From Thermosphaera sp. (lineage in GTDB: Archaea > Thermoproteota > Thermoprotei_A > Sulfolobales > Desulfurococcaceae), in assembly GCA_038827615.1 (NCBI GenBank), contig JAWBNK010000001.1:186290-250289 (forward strand): DNA of 64,000 bases, in the 5' to 3' direction. Below the pieces are notes generated by a model that was not told where the DNA came from, made no database searches, and saw nothing but the letters and a program-made list of their open reading frames with translations. Shown piece by piece: positions 51,374 through 59,254 of this stretch. Made by a program: the position numbers and the translations under genes. Each line of letters opens with the position of its first letter. Within the stretch, counting starts at the first letter, position 1.

Positions 51374-51430
51374 CAATGAAGTCTCCTAGTCCAGGATGAG
51401 TGGTGATGAGGAATCTCCGGGGCTGAGCCC
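51374..51430 (+). ncRNA. C/D box sRNA candidate between glmS and trpS
   Basis: Box C-like ATGAAGT (51376-51382), 13 nt, D'-like ATGA (51396-51399), a 3-nt spacer, box C' GTGATGA (51403-51409), 13 nt, and box D CTGA (51423-51426). Both intervals are the same length. Boxes C and D' are weak; C' and D are perfect. A TATA-like element precedes it and a pyrimidine-rich stretch follows. Confidence 0.45.
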
Positions 51431-51522
51431 GACTGCTTTCTTTATTCAGTATCAACGTTAGTTATAACTCTTTTTAGGAATATAATAATCTAGAGACAAT
51501 GTTTTAGAAAAGGAGAGCTTCA

Positions 51523-52629
51523 ATGGGCACGCGGCTCGACCCGTGGGGTCATTTCGCAATCGAGAATTATGAGAAATTACTAAGCGAGTTCGGGATTCGC
51601 CCCATAAGTGAAGTATTTGTCTTAATGAGTAAGATGCATCCGTATTTTACTCGAAAAGTGGTTTTCGGGCACAGGGATTTCGACAAGTGGCTTGAAGCGT
51701 TAAAATCCAACGGTAGAACAGCTGTCCTCACAGGCTTCATGCCAAGCGGTAGGCCACACTTGGGCACAGCCATGGTTTACGAGGAGTTAAGGTTCTTTCA
51801 AGAGATTGGCGCTCACGTCAAGGTTGCTATCGCGGATGCTGAGGCTTATGTCGTGAGGAGAGAAGATAGGAGAACTACTATATTGAATGGAGTTGACTTC
51901 ATCGCCCACGCCATCGCATGGGGGCTCGACCCGGAGAAGACGGAGTTCTATTTTCAAACTTCCATGAGTGACGACTACTATAGACTTATGCAAATGTTTT
52001 CGAGAAAAATCACCATGGCTGAAATGGAGGCTATATACGGGGAGCTGTCTCCGGGGAAAATAATCGCGTCACTGACTCAGGCGGCAGACATCCTCCACTT
52101 GCAACTCGACTCTTATGGTTCGTTTAAACACGTGCTTGTCCCCGTTGGTGCCGATCAAGATCCCCACTTGAGGTTGACGAGGGACTTAGCCGACAGGTTC
52201 GAGGGAGAGCTCGGATTAACCCGACCCGCCTCCATCTACCATAAACTACTAAGAGGGTTGGATGGCAATAAGATGAGCAAGAGCAGGCCAGACTTCGCGA
52301 TTCATTTAGATGACAGCGAAGAAGTGGTGAGGAAAAAATTTATTAATGCTCTAACAGGTGGACGCGCTACAGCAGAGGAACAGAAGAGGCTTGGGGGAGA
52401 GCCTTGGAAGTGCGTGGTCTACGAAACCTACTTGTATCACCTAGCTCCTGAGGATAAGATGTTGAAGGAGGTTTACGAGGACTGTGTGAGCGGTAGAGTA
52501 CTGTGTGGAGAGTGTAAGAGAAGGGCTCTCGAAATTCTCACGAATCGCTTGAAAGAGCACAGGAAAAGGTACTTGGAGGTCAAGGAATCGGGAATTGTTG
52601 AAAAAGTTGTCAAAACCCCTTCATTCTAG
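51523..52629 (+). CDS. trpS: Tryptophanyl-tRNA synthetase
   Basis: A 368-residue class Ic synthetase. The HIGH-type motif is PSGRPHLGT and the KMSKS motif is GNKMSKSRPDF. VPVGADQDPHLRLTRDLADRF and ITMAEMEAIYGE are typical of archaeal/eukaryal TrpRS. ATG at 51523 after GGAGAGCTTC. The last 9 bases overlap the convergent hexulose-phosphate synthase gene. Confidence 0.94.
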   Translation: MGTRLDPWGHFAIENYEKLLSEFGIRPISEVFVLMSKMHPYFTRKVVFGHRDFDKWLEALKSNGRTAVLTGFMPSGRPHLGTAMVYEELRFFQEIGAHVKVAIADAEAYVVRREDRRTTILNGVDFIAHAIAWGLDPEKTEFYFQTSMSDDYYRLMQMFSRKITMAEMEAIYGELSPGKIIASLTQAADILHLQLDSYGSFKHVLVPVGADQDPHLRLTRDLADRFEGELGLTRPASIYHKLLRGLDGNKMSKSRPDFAIHLDDSEEVVRKKFINALTGGRATAEEQKRLGGEPWKCVVYETYLYHLAPEDKMLKEVYEDCVSGRVLCGECKRRALEILTNRLKEHRKRYLEVKESGIVEKVVKTPSF

Positions 52630-53283
52630 CTTATAACCTATCTCCATGAGGAGCTGTTTAACAACGTTCTCGGGCTCAGGACTCTTTGTCACAGCTCCTC
52701 CCACAACGACCACGTCAACGCCCAGCTCTACTAGCTCCCTTACGTCTCCTGGTTTCAAACCACCGGCCACAGCTATTTTGACTGGGACCAGTTTTCTCAG
52801 TTCAGCTATCTCGTTCTTCAAGTCTTTTGCCGAAATGCCCCTCGCTTTTTGGACGCTGATACCCACATGGTATAATAAGACATCTGCGCCGTACTCGGCG
52901 AGTTTGACAGCTCTATTCAATGGATTCGGATGATTGATTAAATCAATAATCACTGTTTTGTCTTTTTCACGAGCATATCTTACTCCATCTTTAACAACCT
53001 CGTCGTCGGCAACCGCGAGTATTGTGTAGGCATCGGCTCCTGCTCCGAAGACCGTGGCCCCCTCAATCTCGGGGACATCCATGATCTTTGTATCGGCGAC
53101 GAGGAAGCAGTCAGTAATATTTTTCAAAGCCTTAATCGCGATTTTCCCCCAGGACTTCAATAAGGGAGTGCCAACTTCTATCCAAATATTGTCACACTTC
53201 ACTGCTGAAACCACTCTAGTAGCTATTTCAACTGCCTTCGTAAGCTCCAAGAGGTCAAGAGCTATTTGAAGCTTAGCCGTCAT
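52621..53283 (-). CDS. 3-hexulose-6-phosphate synthase-like protein
   Basis: A 220-residue TIM-barrel of the OMP decarboxylase/HPS superfamily. LQIALDLLELTKAVEIA, WIEVGTPLLKSWG, VADTKIMDVPEIEGATVFGAGADAYTILAVADD, and VAGGLKPGDVRELV are the HPS signature. In archaea this enzyme runs in reverse to make ribulose-5-phosphate from hexulose phosphate. The ATG at 53283 (MTAKLQ) matches the family N-terminus; an ATG at 53301 is an alternative. No hexuloisomerase domain is fused. Confidence 0.85.
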   Translation of the reverse strand: MTAKLQIALDLLELTKAVEIATRVVSAVKCDNIWIEVGTPLLKSWGKIAIKALKNITDCFLVADTKIMDVPEIEGATVFGAGADAYTILAVADDEVVKDGVRYAREKDKTVIIDLINHPNPLNRAVKLAEYGADVLLYHVGISVQKARGISAKDLKNEIAELRKLVPVKIAVAGGLKPGDVRELVELGVDVVVVGGAVTKSPEPENVVKQLLMEIGYKLE

Positions 53284-53356
53284 CCAGACCACAACAACCA
53301 TTATCCGCATTTTCGTAATTAAATAAATGGGGTCGTTATTGAGCGTTGGTTGTAAT

Positions 53357-53404
53357 ATGGAGGTTAAGAAGCTTAAGCAACAAATACGTGAGAGAATATG
53401 GAGG
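53357..53404 (+). pseudogene. 5' remnant of a 5-formyl-THF cyclo-ligase-like gene
   Basis: An ATG at 53357 starts a reading MEVKKLKQQIRERIWR, matching the N-terminal helix of archaeal 5-formyltetrahydrofolate cyclo-ligase family proteins. It meets the left end of the IS607-type element after 16 codons and is cut off. The 3' remnant lies beyond the element at 55344-55469. Confidence 0.6.
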
Positions 53405-53406
53405 GG

Positions 53407-53429
53407 TTCGGGTTTTATGTTGGTTGATA
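53407..53429. repeat. Left terminal inverted repeat of the IS607-type element
   Basis: Starts TTCGGGTTTTATG and pairs, in inverted orientation, with 55319-55341 (19 of 23 matches). It overlaps the 3' end of tnpB, where the guide RNA (omega RNA) of TnpB systems is usually encoded. Confidence 0.65.
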
Positions 53430-54701
53430 TTGTTTGATCTCAACCCTTGGCTTCACAGACCTTGGGGCACCTTTCATCGGTGCCCATGTCATTGGTCTCC
53501 ACCCGTTCAGGGTAACCCCAATCCACAGCTCACCCTTATCCAGCTCGGGTTCATTGCTGTGGGGGAACCCCCACATCTTGGTGTACTTGAAGTAGATGTT
53601 TACGGATGCGAGCTTCTGCCTATCCAGTTCGAGACCACACCTCGGGCATTTGAATACCCTGCCCGCTCGGATCTTTACCACGTACCCGCATCGTGGGCAG
53701 GTTCGAGAGGTGTTGTGTGGAGAAACCTTAACCACTAGTGCTTTCTCTGAGAGCTTTCTGTGTATTGTTTCCCATGGTGTTCTAGCGTTTCTCTTCCTTC
53801 TCTCTTTACGGGTTCTTCCTCTAGCAACCATGTCCTTTTTCTCGAGGTTTTCGACGACATGAACAGCGTTGGGGAACATGGTGGTTATCTGCTTAACGAG
53901 CTTGTTTATGTAGTCCCTCTCCCCGTTTCTCTCTCGCTTAGCGTACTTCTCGAACAGCTCTTTCTTACCAATTGATTGAGCAGTAGCTTTCTTCTTCTCG
54001 TAAACAATCTTCAAGCTCTGCAGGTACCTCAGGTCAACCTTGATGAACCCGATTTCTGGGGAGTAGCCGTCGAGAGATAGCTCGTTCGAATCCCATGCAA
54101 CAACTCTCTCAACACTGTAGACCTCGGTCTTCTTGAACGGAATAAGCACTCTGTCATCCTTGAGGATCACTTCTCCAATTCTCCAGCCCTCAACCCTTTT
54201 ACTAAACCACTTCCCACTCCACGAAACCTCAAGGTACTCACCTGGCTTCAGAGTTATCCTCACCGCTTTCCTCCCGTAGTCGACCTTCATGAGCGTTATC
54301 TTGCATCTAGCGAACCTCCTCTTAATCCTCGGTTTAACCTTCCTGTATTCTCCCTTCAGGTACCTCTTCCTCCATGACTCGATAACAGAGTACGCTGTTC
54401 TGATAACAGCATCAACCCAGTGCTTAGCATATGGGCACTCTGCGAGCAAAGAGTCTCTAAGCATCTTCTTGAACTTCCTATCAGCAGGTACTCTTGGAGC
54501 CTTGACCCTGTACCCTAGTTCAACGCTAACTCTCCTTCCTCTCCTGGATAGCTCTGGGAACCTGTACTCCCATATAATGTTCTCCCATATCGTGTCAACT
54601 GCTCTCTGGAGCGTTTTAGTGTACCACGTTATCAGCTCTCTAACTCTCAAGTCTCTTACTGGAATACTGTACATTCTGACTACTTCACGGGTCTTCAACA
54701 A
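53415..54701 (-). CDS. tnpB: TnpB, RNA-guided nuclease of the IS607-type element
   Basis: A 428-residue TnpB. The RuvC-like residues are D in VVAWDSNELSLDGY, E in VHVVENLEKKDM, and the last Asp region LDRQKLASVN. Between the last two is a zinc finger, CPRCG and CPRCG. The usual DRDxNAA box reads DRQKLAS, so the third catalytic position or its neighbour is altered. The gene overlaps tnpA by 17 bases. TnpB proteins cut DNA using a guide RNA from the element's end; activity of this copy is uncertain. Confidence 0.88.
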   Translation of the reverse strand: MLKTREVVRMYSIPVRDLRVRELITWYTKTLQRAVDTIWENIIWEYRFPELSRRGRRVSVELGYRVKAPRVPADRKFKKMLRDSLLAECPYAKHWVDAVIRTAYSVIESWRKRYLKGEYRKVKPRIKRRFARCKITLMKVDYGRKAVRITLKPGEYLEVSWSGKWFSKRVEGWRIGEVILKDDRVLIPFKKTEVYSVERVVAWDSNELSLDGYSPEIGFIKVDLRYLQSLKIVYEKKKATAQSIGKKELFEKYAKRERNGERDYINKLVKQITTMFPNAVHVVENLEKKDMVARGRTRKERRKRNARTPWETIHRKLSEKALVVKVSPHNTSRTCPRCGYVVKIRAGRVFKCPRCGLELDRQKLASVNIYFKYTKMWGFPHSNEPELDKGELWIGVTLNGWRPMTWAPMKGAPRSVKPRVEIKQYQPT

Positions 54702-55285
54702 GTTTTCTCACACCTTCAACCACTTTCTCGTACTTATGACTCCTCATACCATAGAGTTTTCCAGCGAAGTGAGATATGGTGGTGATCAAATCCTCCACGA
54801 GCTCTTCTTTTGGGTCTTTGTCCTCGTGGTTTATCACAACCACCTCTACTCCAAATGCTCTAAGGAGTTCTGCCAGCGTTTTGAACCCGAATCTGGTGAG
54901 TCTATCTGGGTACGCTACTACGATCTTGGATATCTTCCTCTCGGTTGCAAGTCTCAGTATTCTCTTGTATCCTTTTCTATCCTCGTTGAGACCGCTACCA
55001 ATGTCCGTGACGACCTCGTACTTCTCTACGTTGTTCTGTTTAGCCCACTCCTCGAGGACCTTCACTTGTCTCTCGAGATCGTCCTTCTGCGTATGAGAGG
55101 AGGTACGAGCGTAGAGGATAACGGTCTTCGGTTTAACGATACCCATCAGCTTCTCAACGTCTTCCTCTCTGAACCTCCACTTACCGCTCTCGAGAACAAC
55201 TGGTTTAATCCAACCTCTTAACGTACTCTCTCAGAGTAGTGTAGCTGATACCGAGCCTCTCGCAAACCTCCCTTGGTCGAAGCAC
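54685..55285 (-). pseudogene. tnpA: IS607-type serine recombinase TnpA, frameshifted near the N-terminus
   Basis: The intact part (from 55146) has the serine recombinase signature YARTSSHTQKDDLERQ, with the nucleophile Ser, and YPDRLTRFGF with its Arg residues. Upstream, a GTG at 55285 begins LRPREVCERLGISYTTLREYV, a MerR-like helix-turn-helix. The following segment GWIKPVVLESGKWRFREEDVEKL continues in another frame, with a frameshift near 55208-55222. Whole IS607 TnpA proteins join these two parts. So the HTH is disconnected and the gene is probably inactive unless translation shifts frame. Confidence 0.78.
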
Positions 55286-55318
55286 CTACATCTCAACGAA
55301 TAAAATGATACCAGCCCT

Positions 55319-55341
55319 TATAAACCTATATGAAACCCGAA
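55319..55341. repeat. Right terminal inverted repeat of the IS607-type element
   Basis: The complement starts TTCGGGTTTCATA and pairs with 53407-53429. It lies upstream of tnpA. Confidence 0.65.
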
Positions 55342-55343
55342 AC

Positions 55344-55469
55344 AGTTGCACGAGGCTGGTGAAATTTGAAGGTGAAAAAATTAGACCCAGGGGGGTATAC
55401 TGGGGTCTTCTCGGCGAGAAAGAGAATCTTGAGGTGATTAAAGAGCTTCGAAGGATTCTGAGGAGGTAA
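55344..55469 (+). pseudogene. 3' remnant of the 5-formyl-THF cyclo-ligase-like gene
   Basis: Forty-one codons ending in a stop at 55467. The reading TRLVKFEGEKIRPRGVYWGL followed by a Leu/Ile-rich helix matches the C-terminus of archaeal cyclo-ligase family proteins, where a RP-x-GI-x-W motif precedes a final helix. The middle of the gene (roughly 150-200 residues) is missing, so it was deleted in addition to the insertion. Confidence 0.6.
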
Positions 55470-55513
55470 TTTAATATTAACGTGATATCATTTTATAATA
55501 GACGGTGCGTTAA

Positions 55514-56614
55514 ATGGAAGAAGATTTCTCTCAACTACTCGAGTACAGTGTCAAGCTGGTGGAGTCTAGACTGAGGGAGTTTTTTAATGAACTAGAGGAA
55601 GAATCCCAACAGGTTTCACCGTATTTGAAGAGCATTCCATTCGTCTCCAGGGATTATACGTTAAGAGGGGGTAAGAGGATTAGGGCATTCTTAGCTCTGA
55701 TAGGTTATTGGAGCAAGGTGTGGAGTGCGGGAGACGTCAACACGATTTCGAGACTGATGGCCTCCCTTGAATTACTCCAGAGCTATCTTCTCATTCACGA
55801 TGACATTATGGATATGGATGAGCTTAGAAGAGGTGGTCCCACGGTTCATGTGTGGTTCAGGGATGCTTGTGCTAACGATGGATTTTCAGCAGATTGCGTC
55901 CACTATGGCGTGTCGCAAGCGATAACGGTTGGAGACTACTTGGAAGCATCAGCAGTCGAGAACTTGGCGTTACTTGAGCTACCGGGAGAGGATTTAAAGA
56001 GGCTAATTGCAACCTACTCTAGGGGTTTGAGGAGAGTTGCTTACGGTCAATATTTAGACGTATTATTCTCCTCCCTACCTTTAGAGAAAATCGGCGAGAA
56101 TGAAATTCTTCTTGTTCACAAATTGAAGACTGCTTCCTACACTATAGAACTACCTCTACATCTCGGCGCAATCGCTTCGTTGAGATACAGCCAAAAGCTT
56201 CTTGAAGAGCTCTCGGCTTTTGCTATCCCGGCTGGGATTGCATTCCAGCTGAGGGATGATATAATTGGGCTATACGGGGATCCAAGGGTCACTGGAAAAC
56301 CAAGCGGAAGCGATGTTAGAGGAAAAAAGAAAACTCTATTAATTATTAAAGCCCATCAGCTCTCATCTAGGCAGGAGAGAGAATTCCTTGAATTGGTTTA
56401 CGACAAGCTACCGAGTAATGATATCACAGAGGATCACGTAGAGAGGGTCAGAGAGATCGTTAAATCTACCGGCAGTTTGGATTACAATTTGAGACTTATT
56501 GAATCATTTGTCTCACAGGCGCTCTCGGGACTCGAGGCTTCTCTGGAAATAAGTGATGAAGCGAAGAAAGTACTTAAGTGGTTGCTTTACAAGCTGGCGT
56601 ATAGGGAAAAGTAA
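55514..56614 (+). CDS. Geranylgeranyl diphosphate synthase (polyprenyl synthetase)
   Basis: A 366-residue trans-prenyltransferase that builds the C20 precursor of archaeal lipids. First Asp-rich motif DDIMD at 96-100 after LLIH, GGKRIRAFL for the diphosphate site, and the second motif LRDDIIG. The region before the first motif (SLELLQSYLL) sets product length; C20 or C25 cannot be told apart. ATG at 55514. It is full length. Confidence 0.9.
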   Translation: MEEDFSQLLEYSVKLVESRLREFFNELEEESQQVSPYLKSIPFVSRDYTLRGGKRIRAFLALIGYWSKVWSAGDVNTISRLMASLELLQSYLLIHDDIMDMDELRRGGPTVHVWFRDACANDGFSADCVHYGVSQAITVGDYLEASAVENLALLELPGEDLKRLIATYSRGLRRVAYGQYLDVLFSSLPLEKIGENEILLVHKLKTASYTIELPLHLGAIASLRYSQKLLEELSAFAIPAGIAFQLRDDIIGLYGDPRVTGKPSGSDVRGKKKTLLIIKAHQLSSRQEREFLELVYDKLPSNDITEDHVERVREIVKSTGSLDYNLRLIESFVSQALSGLEASLEISDEAKKVLKWLLYKLAYREK

Positions 56615-56635
56615 AGATTAGAAAGGGCATTCTCC

Positions 56636-56908
56636 TTAATAGTCTTTCTCAACACTTTGATACTTAGTCTTCGTTAGTTTCTCTCTTACCTCATCAGGGG
56701 TAATACTAGGCGTTTTGAAGAAACCATAGCCTATTAGAAATATAGTAGCGGATAAAATAAGTACGAGCGCATATATCGTTGCTTTTAACGTAATCTCTTG
56801 TAGTCTTTTTTCCGAGAAGAACAACAAGTAGGTGTAAACTCCTGTGAAAACCGTAGTTGAAAACATGAGTAGTGCTCCCAGATTTCTTTTTCTCAAACCC
56901 TTCACCAT
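56636..56908 (-). CDS. Small two-helix membrane protein
   Basis: A 90-residue protein with helices at about residues 11-31 and 40-63 and a charged cytoplasmic tail. ATG at 56908. It is convergent with the GGPP synthase gene and diverges from the DUF504 gene. No family recognised. Confidence 0.62.
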   Translation of the reverse strand: MVKGLRKRNLGALLMFSTTVFTGVYTYLLFFSEKRLQEITLKATIYALVLILSATIFLIGYGFFKTPSITPDEVREKLTKTKYQSVEKDY

Positions 56909-56950
56909 CGTTGGGCATGCTTGAATAATATAATCTTGTCTTTGTTTTTA

Positions 56951-57223
56951 ATGTATTCGAGGATGTTGTCCGTGAGAAAGAAGGGCGAGATCGAAGAGTG
57001 GTTGAAGAAAATATTTTTCGGGGGCAGAAGGAGCGAGTACATAGTATTCATTAAGTTTAGGGAAGGGGATGAGAGTGTTTTGAAGCCCATCCCTGGGGAA
57101 CTCATAACGGATGTGAGAAAGGGTTACATATTCGTTGGAGAGGATCAAATTCCTTTTCACAGAGTTGTTGAAATAAGGCTAAAAAACGGAGTATTGGTTT
57201 ACAAGAGGGGTGAAAAAGCTTAG
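56951..57223 (+). CDS. DUF504/UPF0248 family protein
   Basis: About 90 residues. The C-terminal half has the family hallmark YIFVGEDQIPFHRVVEIRLKNG. Function is unknown across archaea, with RNA-binding often suggested. The start is uncertain: ATG at 56951 or 56963, or GTG at 56972 with GAGG upstream. Its stop overlaps the 3' end of the glutamate dehydrogenase gene by 4 bases. Confidence 0.75.
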   Translation: MYSRMLSVRKKGEIEEWLKKIFFGGRRSEYIVFIKFREGDESVLKPIPGELITDVRKGYIFVGEDQIPFHRVVEIRLKNGVLVYKRGEKA

Positions 57224-58500
57224 AGCCATCCTCTATACTTCATTGCTCTTACTACTCTGTCGACGGCAATAGCATACGCCGCTATTCTCATTGGGTATTG
57301 AGAGAACCTCTTCTGCCAGTCGTCGAAGACTCTGTGGAAGTTGAGAGTCATCATTTTATCCAACCTGCCTAAAGCCTCCTCATCTGTCAGCCAACACCCC
57401 ATTCTATTGTGGGCCCACTCTATCCAGCTCATCGTAACTCCTCCCGCATTGGCCAGAATATCGGGGACTACAACTACTCCCCTCTTGTGGAGTATTTCAT
57501 CCGCCTCGGGTGTTGTAGGTCCGTTTGCTCCTTCTGAGATGACCTTGGCTTTAATTCTATCAACGTTTTCTTTAGTTATCACGTTTTCTGTAGCTGCAGG
57601 TATCAGTACGTCGACTGGTAGTTCTAGTACTTCTAAGTGGTTGGTGGAGACTTTTACATCCCCCTTCTTATAGTTAATGACTTTGCCTGTTTCGTTTTTG
57701 ACTCTTATGGCTTCATCCACATCAATTCCCTTCGGATCGTAGACGTATCCGCTCGTATCGCTAACCGCTACAACTATTGCTCCCCATTCCTGGGCGTACT
57801 TCGCAGCGTACATGCCCACGTTGCCGAAACCGTGTATTGCCACGGTCCTTCCTTCGAAGCCTCCAAGCCACTTCTTTGCGGCTTCTCTAGCAGTTAAAGC
57901 TGTCCCGTATCCGGTCGACACTGTCCTAGCGTTTAATCCTCCCACGTCCACGGGCTTCGCCGTGACTACGCCCCATGCATTATAGCCTACGATCTTGCTG
58001 TACTCGTCAAAATACCATGCCATGGTCTGCGGATTCGTGTAGACGTCGGGCGCTGGGATGTCTACGTCGGGACCAACGTCCTTGGCTATTCCGGCGAAGA
58101 ATTTCCTGCTCAACTCTTCAAGTTCTCGGGCGCTCAACGCCTTGGGGTTGACTCTAACTCCTCCCTTACCTCCACCATAGGGAATGCCGGCGAGCGAGGT
58201 CTTCCAAGTCATCCATATGGATAGAGCTACTACCTCTCCTGGAGTCACGTTCTCCCCGTATCTCACTCCGCCCTTATAGGGTCCTAAAGCACTATTGTGC
58301 TGGCTCCTCCAACCCAGGAATGTTTCTAGTTTCCCGTTGTCCCTTCTAATAGTTATTTTAACCTGTACGAGCTTTTCCGGGTGTCTGAGTATCTCCACGT
58401 ATTCTTCAGGGTAGCCCAGGATTCTAATTGATTCTTTCAATTGTTTAACAGCCATTTGGTACACAGGATCGTTTTCATATAGTGATGCGAATGAATTCAT
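57220..58500 (-). CDS. gdhA: Glutamate dehydrogenase, NAD(P)-dependent
   Basis: A 426-residue hexameric dehydrogenase converting glutamate to 2-oxoglutarate and ammonia. GPYKGGVRYGENVTPGEV, GGGKGGVRVNP with the catalytic Lys, DIPAPDVYTNPQTMAWY and GFGNVGMYAA for the nucleotide domain are all present. ATG at 58500 is preferred to longer readings, which run into the promoter. In this organism it feeds amino-acid fermentation and gives 2-oxoglutarate for the SucCD route. Confidence 0.94.
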   Translation of the reverse strand: MNSFASLYENDPVYQMAVKQLKESIRILGYPEEYVEILRHPEKLVQVKITIRRDNGKLETFLGWRSQHNSALGPYKGGVRYGENVTPGEVVALSIWMTWKTSLAGIPYGGGKGGVRVNPKALSARELEELSRKFFAGIAKDVGPDVDIPAPDVYTNPQTMAWYFDEYSKIVGYNAWGVVTAKPVDVGGLNARTVSTGYGTALTAREAAKKWLGGFEGRTVAIHGFGNVGMYAAKYAQEWGAIVVAVSDTSGYVYDPKGIDVDEAIRVKNETGKVINYKKGDVKVSTNHLEVLELPVDVLIPAATENVITKENVDRIKAKVISEGANGPTTPEADEILHKRGVVVVPDILANAGGVTMSWIEWAHNRMGCWLTDEEALGRLDKMMTLNFHRVFDDWQKRFSQYPMRIAAYAIAVDRVVRAMKYRGWL

Positions 58501-58599
58501 AACACGCACCAATCGAATATATCCAATGGAGGATTTAAAAACATTAATAATCGGTACATACACTATATACTGATATATAGTTCCTATGGAGCAACAATC

Positions 58600-58660
58600 A
58601 TTTCAGCCCTCACACGGTTCTTCATCGCTGATGCTCTTGACCGAAGTCGTTCATCATTCA
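58600..58660 (-). ncRNA. C/D box sRNA candidate in the gdhA upstream gap
   Basis: Minus strand: box C ATGATGA (58651-58657), box C'-like GCGATGA (58622-58628), a 15-nt interval, and box D CTGA (58603-58606). Box D' is not clear. TATA-like ATAATTAT lies at 58684-58691 on that strand. Box-to-box length is 55 nt. Confidence 0.42.
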
Positions 58661-58696
58661 TAGAGATAATAAGTTTCTCAACCTAATAATTATAGG

Positions 58697-59254
58697 GTGC
58701 AACCCTTGAAGCCTGCGATACTCGTCATAGACATGATTGAAGAGTTTGTGCGAGGCAGGTTGCGGAGTGCACGTGCGGAGCAAATCGTCCCCGTGATAGC
58801 CAATATAGTTAGTGTTGCCCGGCGACGCGGAATACCAGTGATATATCTCATAGACCAGCATTTTCCTTTTGACAGGGAGTTCTCCATCTGGGGTCCTCAC
58901 GCCTTACGGGAGCATCACGAGTCTAAGATCATAGATGAACTAGCTCCAGAGGCTGGAGACATCGTGCTCTACAAGCGATCCTACAGTGGATTCAGGGATA
59001 CTGGGCTGGCCGGCGTGCTCAGAGATCTTGGCGTTGACACTGTAATTTTAACGGGCATTCACACGCATATTTGCGTTATGCATACAGCTATAGACGCCTT
59101 CTACGAGCGTTTCAACATCATTCTTGTATCTGATGCTATATCAGCATTCTCGGAGGGAGACCATGAGTATGCCGTCGAATACATGAAGAAGGTTCTAGGT
59201 GCGAGATTGATGTCGAGCACCGAGCTCGTGGAGAAGCTCCTGGGAGATTATTGA
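58697..59254 (+). CDS. Isochorismatase/nicotinamidase-like cysteine hydrolase
   Basis: A 185-residue hydrolase. The catalytic triad is D11 (VIDMIEEF), a Lys in VLYKRSYSGFRDT and Cys in GIHTHICVMHTAIDA. The metal-like Asp-x-His is DQHFPFD. Nicotinamide to nicotinate is a likely reaction, but isochorismatase-type activity is possible. GTG start at 58697 right after GGGTGCAA. The next gene overlaps its stop. Confidence 0.85.
   Translation: MQPLKPAILVIDMIEEFVRGRLRSARAEQIVPVIANIVSVARRRGIPVIYLIDQHFPFDREFSIWGPHALREHHESKIIDELAPEAGDIVLYKRSYSGFRDTGLAGVLRDLGVDTVILTGIHTHICVMHTAIDAFYERFNIILVSDAISAFSEGDHEYAVEYMKKVLGARLMSSTELVEKLLGDY

Larger units (their letters stand above)
53405..55343 (-). mobile_element. 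IS607-type insertion element (serine recombinase + TnpB)
   Basis: The element is bounded by imperfect 23-bp inverted repeats: 53407-53429 and 55319-55341 match at 19 of 23 positions, with the outer TTCGGGTTT exact. It holds a serine recombinase gene with a frameshifted N-terminus and a TnpB gene in the same order and overlap as IS607 elements. It lies between the two ends of a cyclo-ligase-like gene. The exact junctions are uncertain by a few bases, and no target-site duplication is evident, as expected for IS607. Confidence 0.82.

Noticed and set aside
54289-55221. A 310-codon reading on the plus strand
   Set aside because: It lies antisense to tnpB and tnpA, is Leu/Ser-rich and has no domain; it is a shadow of the transposon genes.
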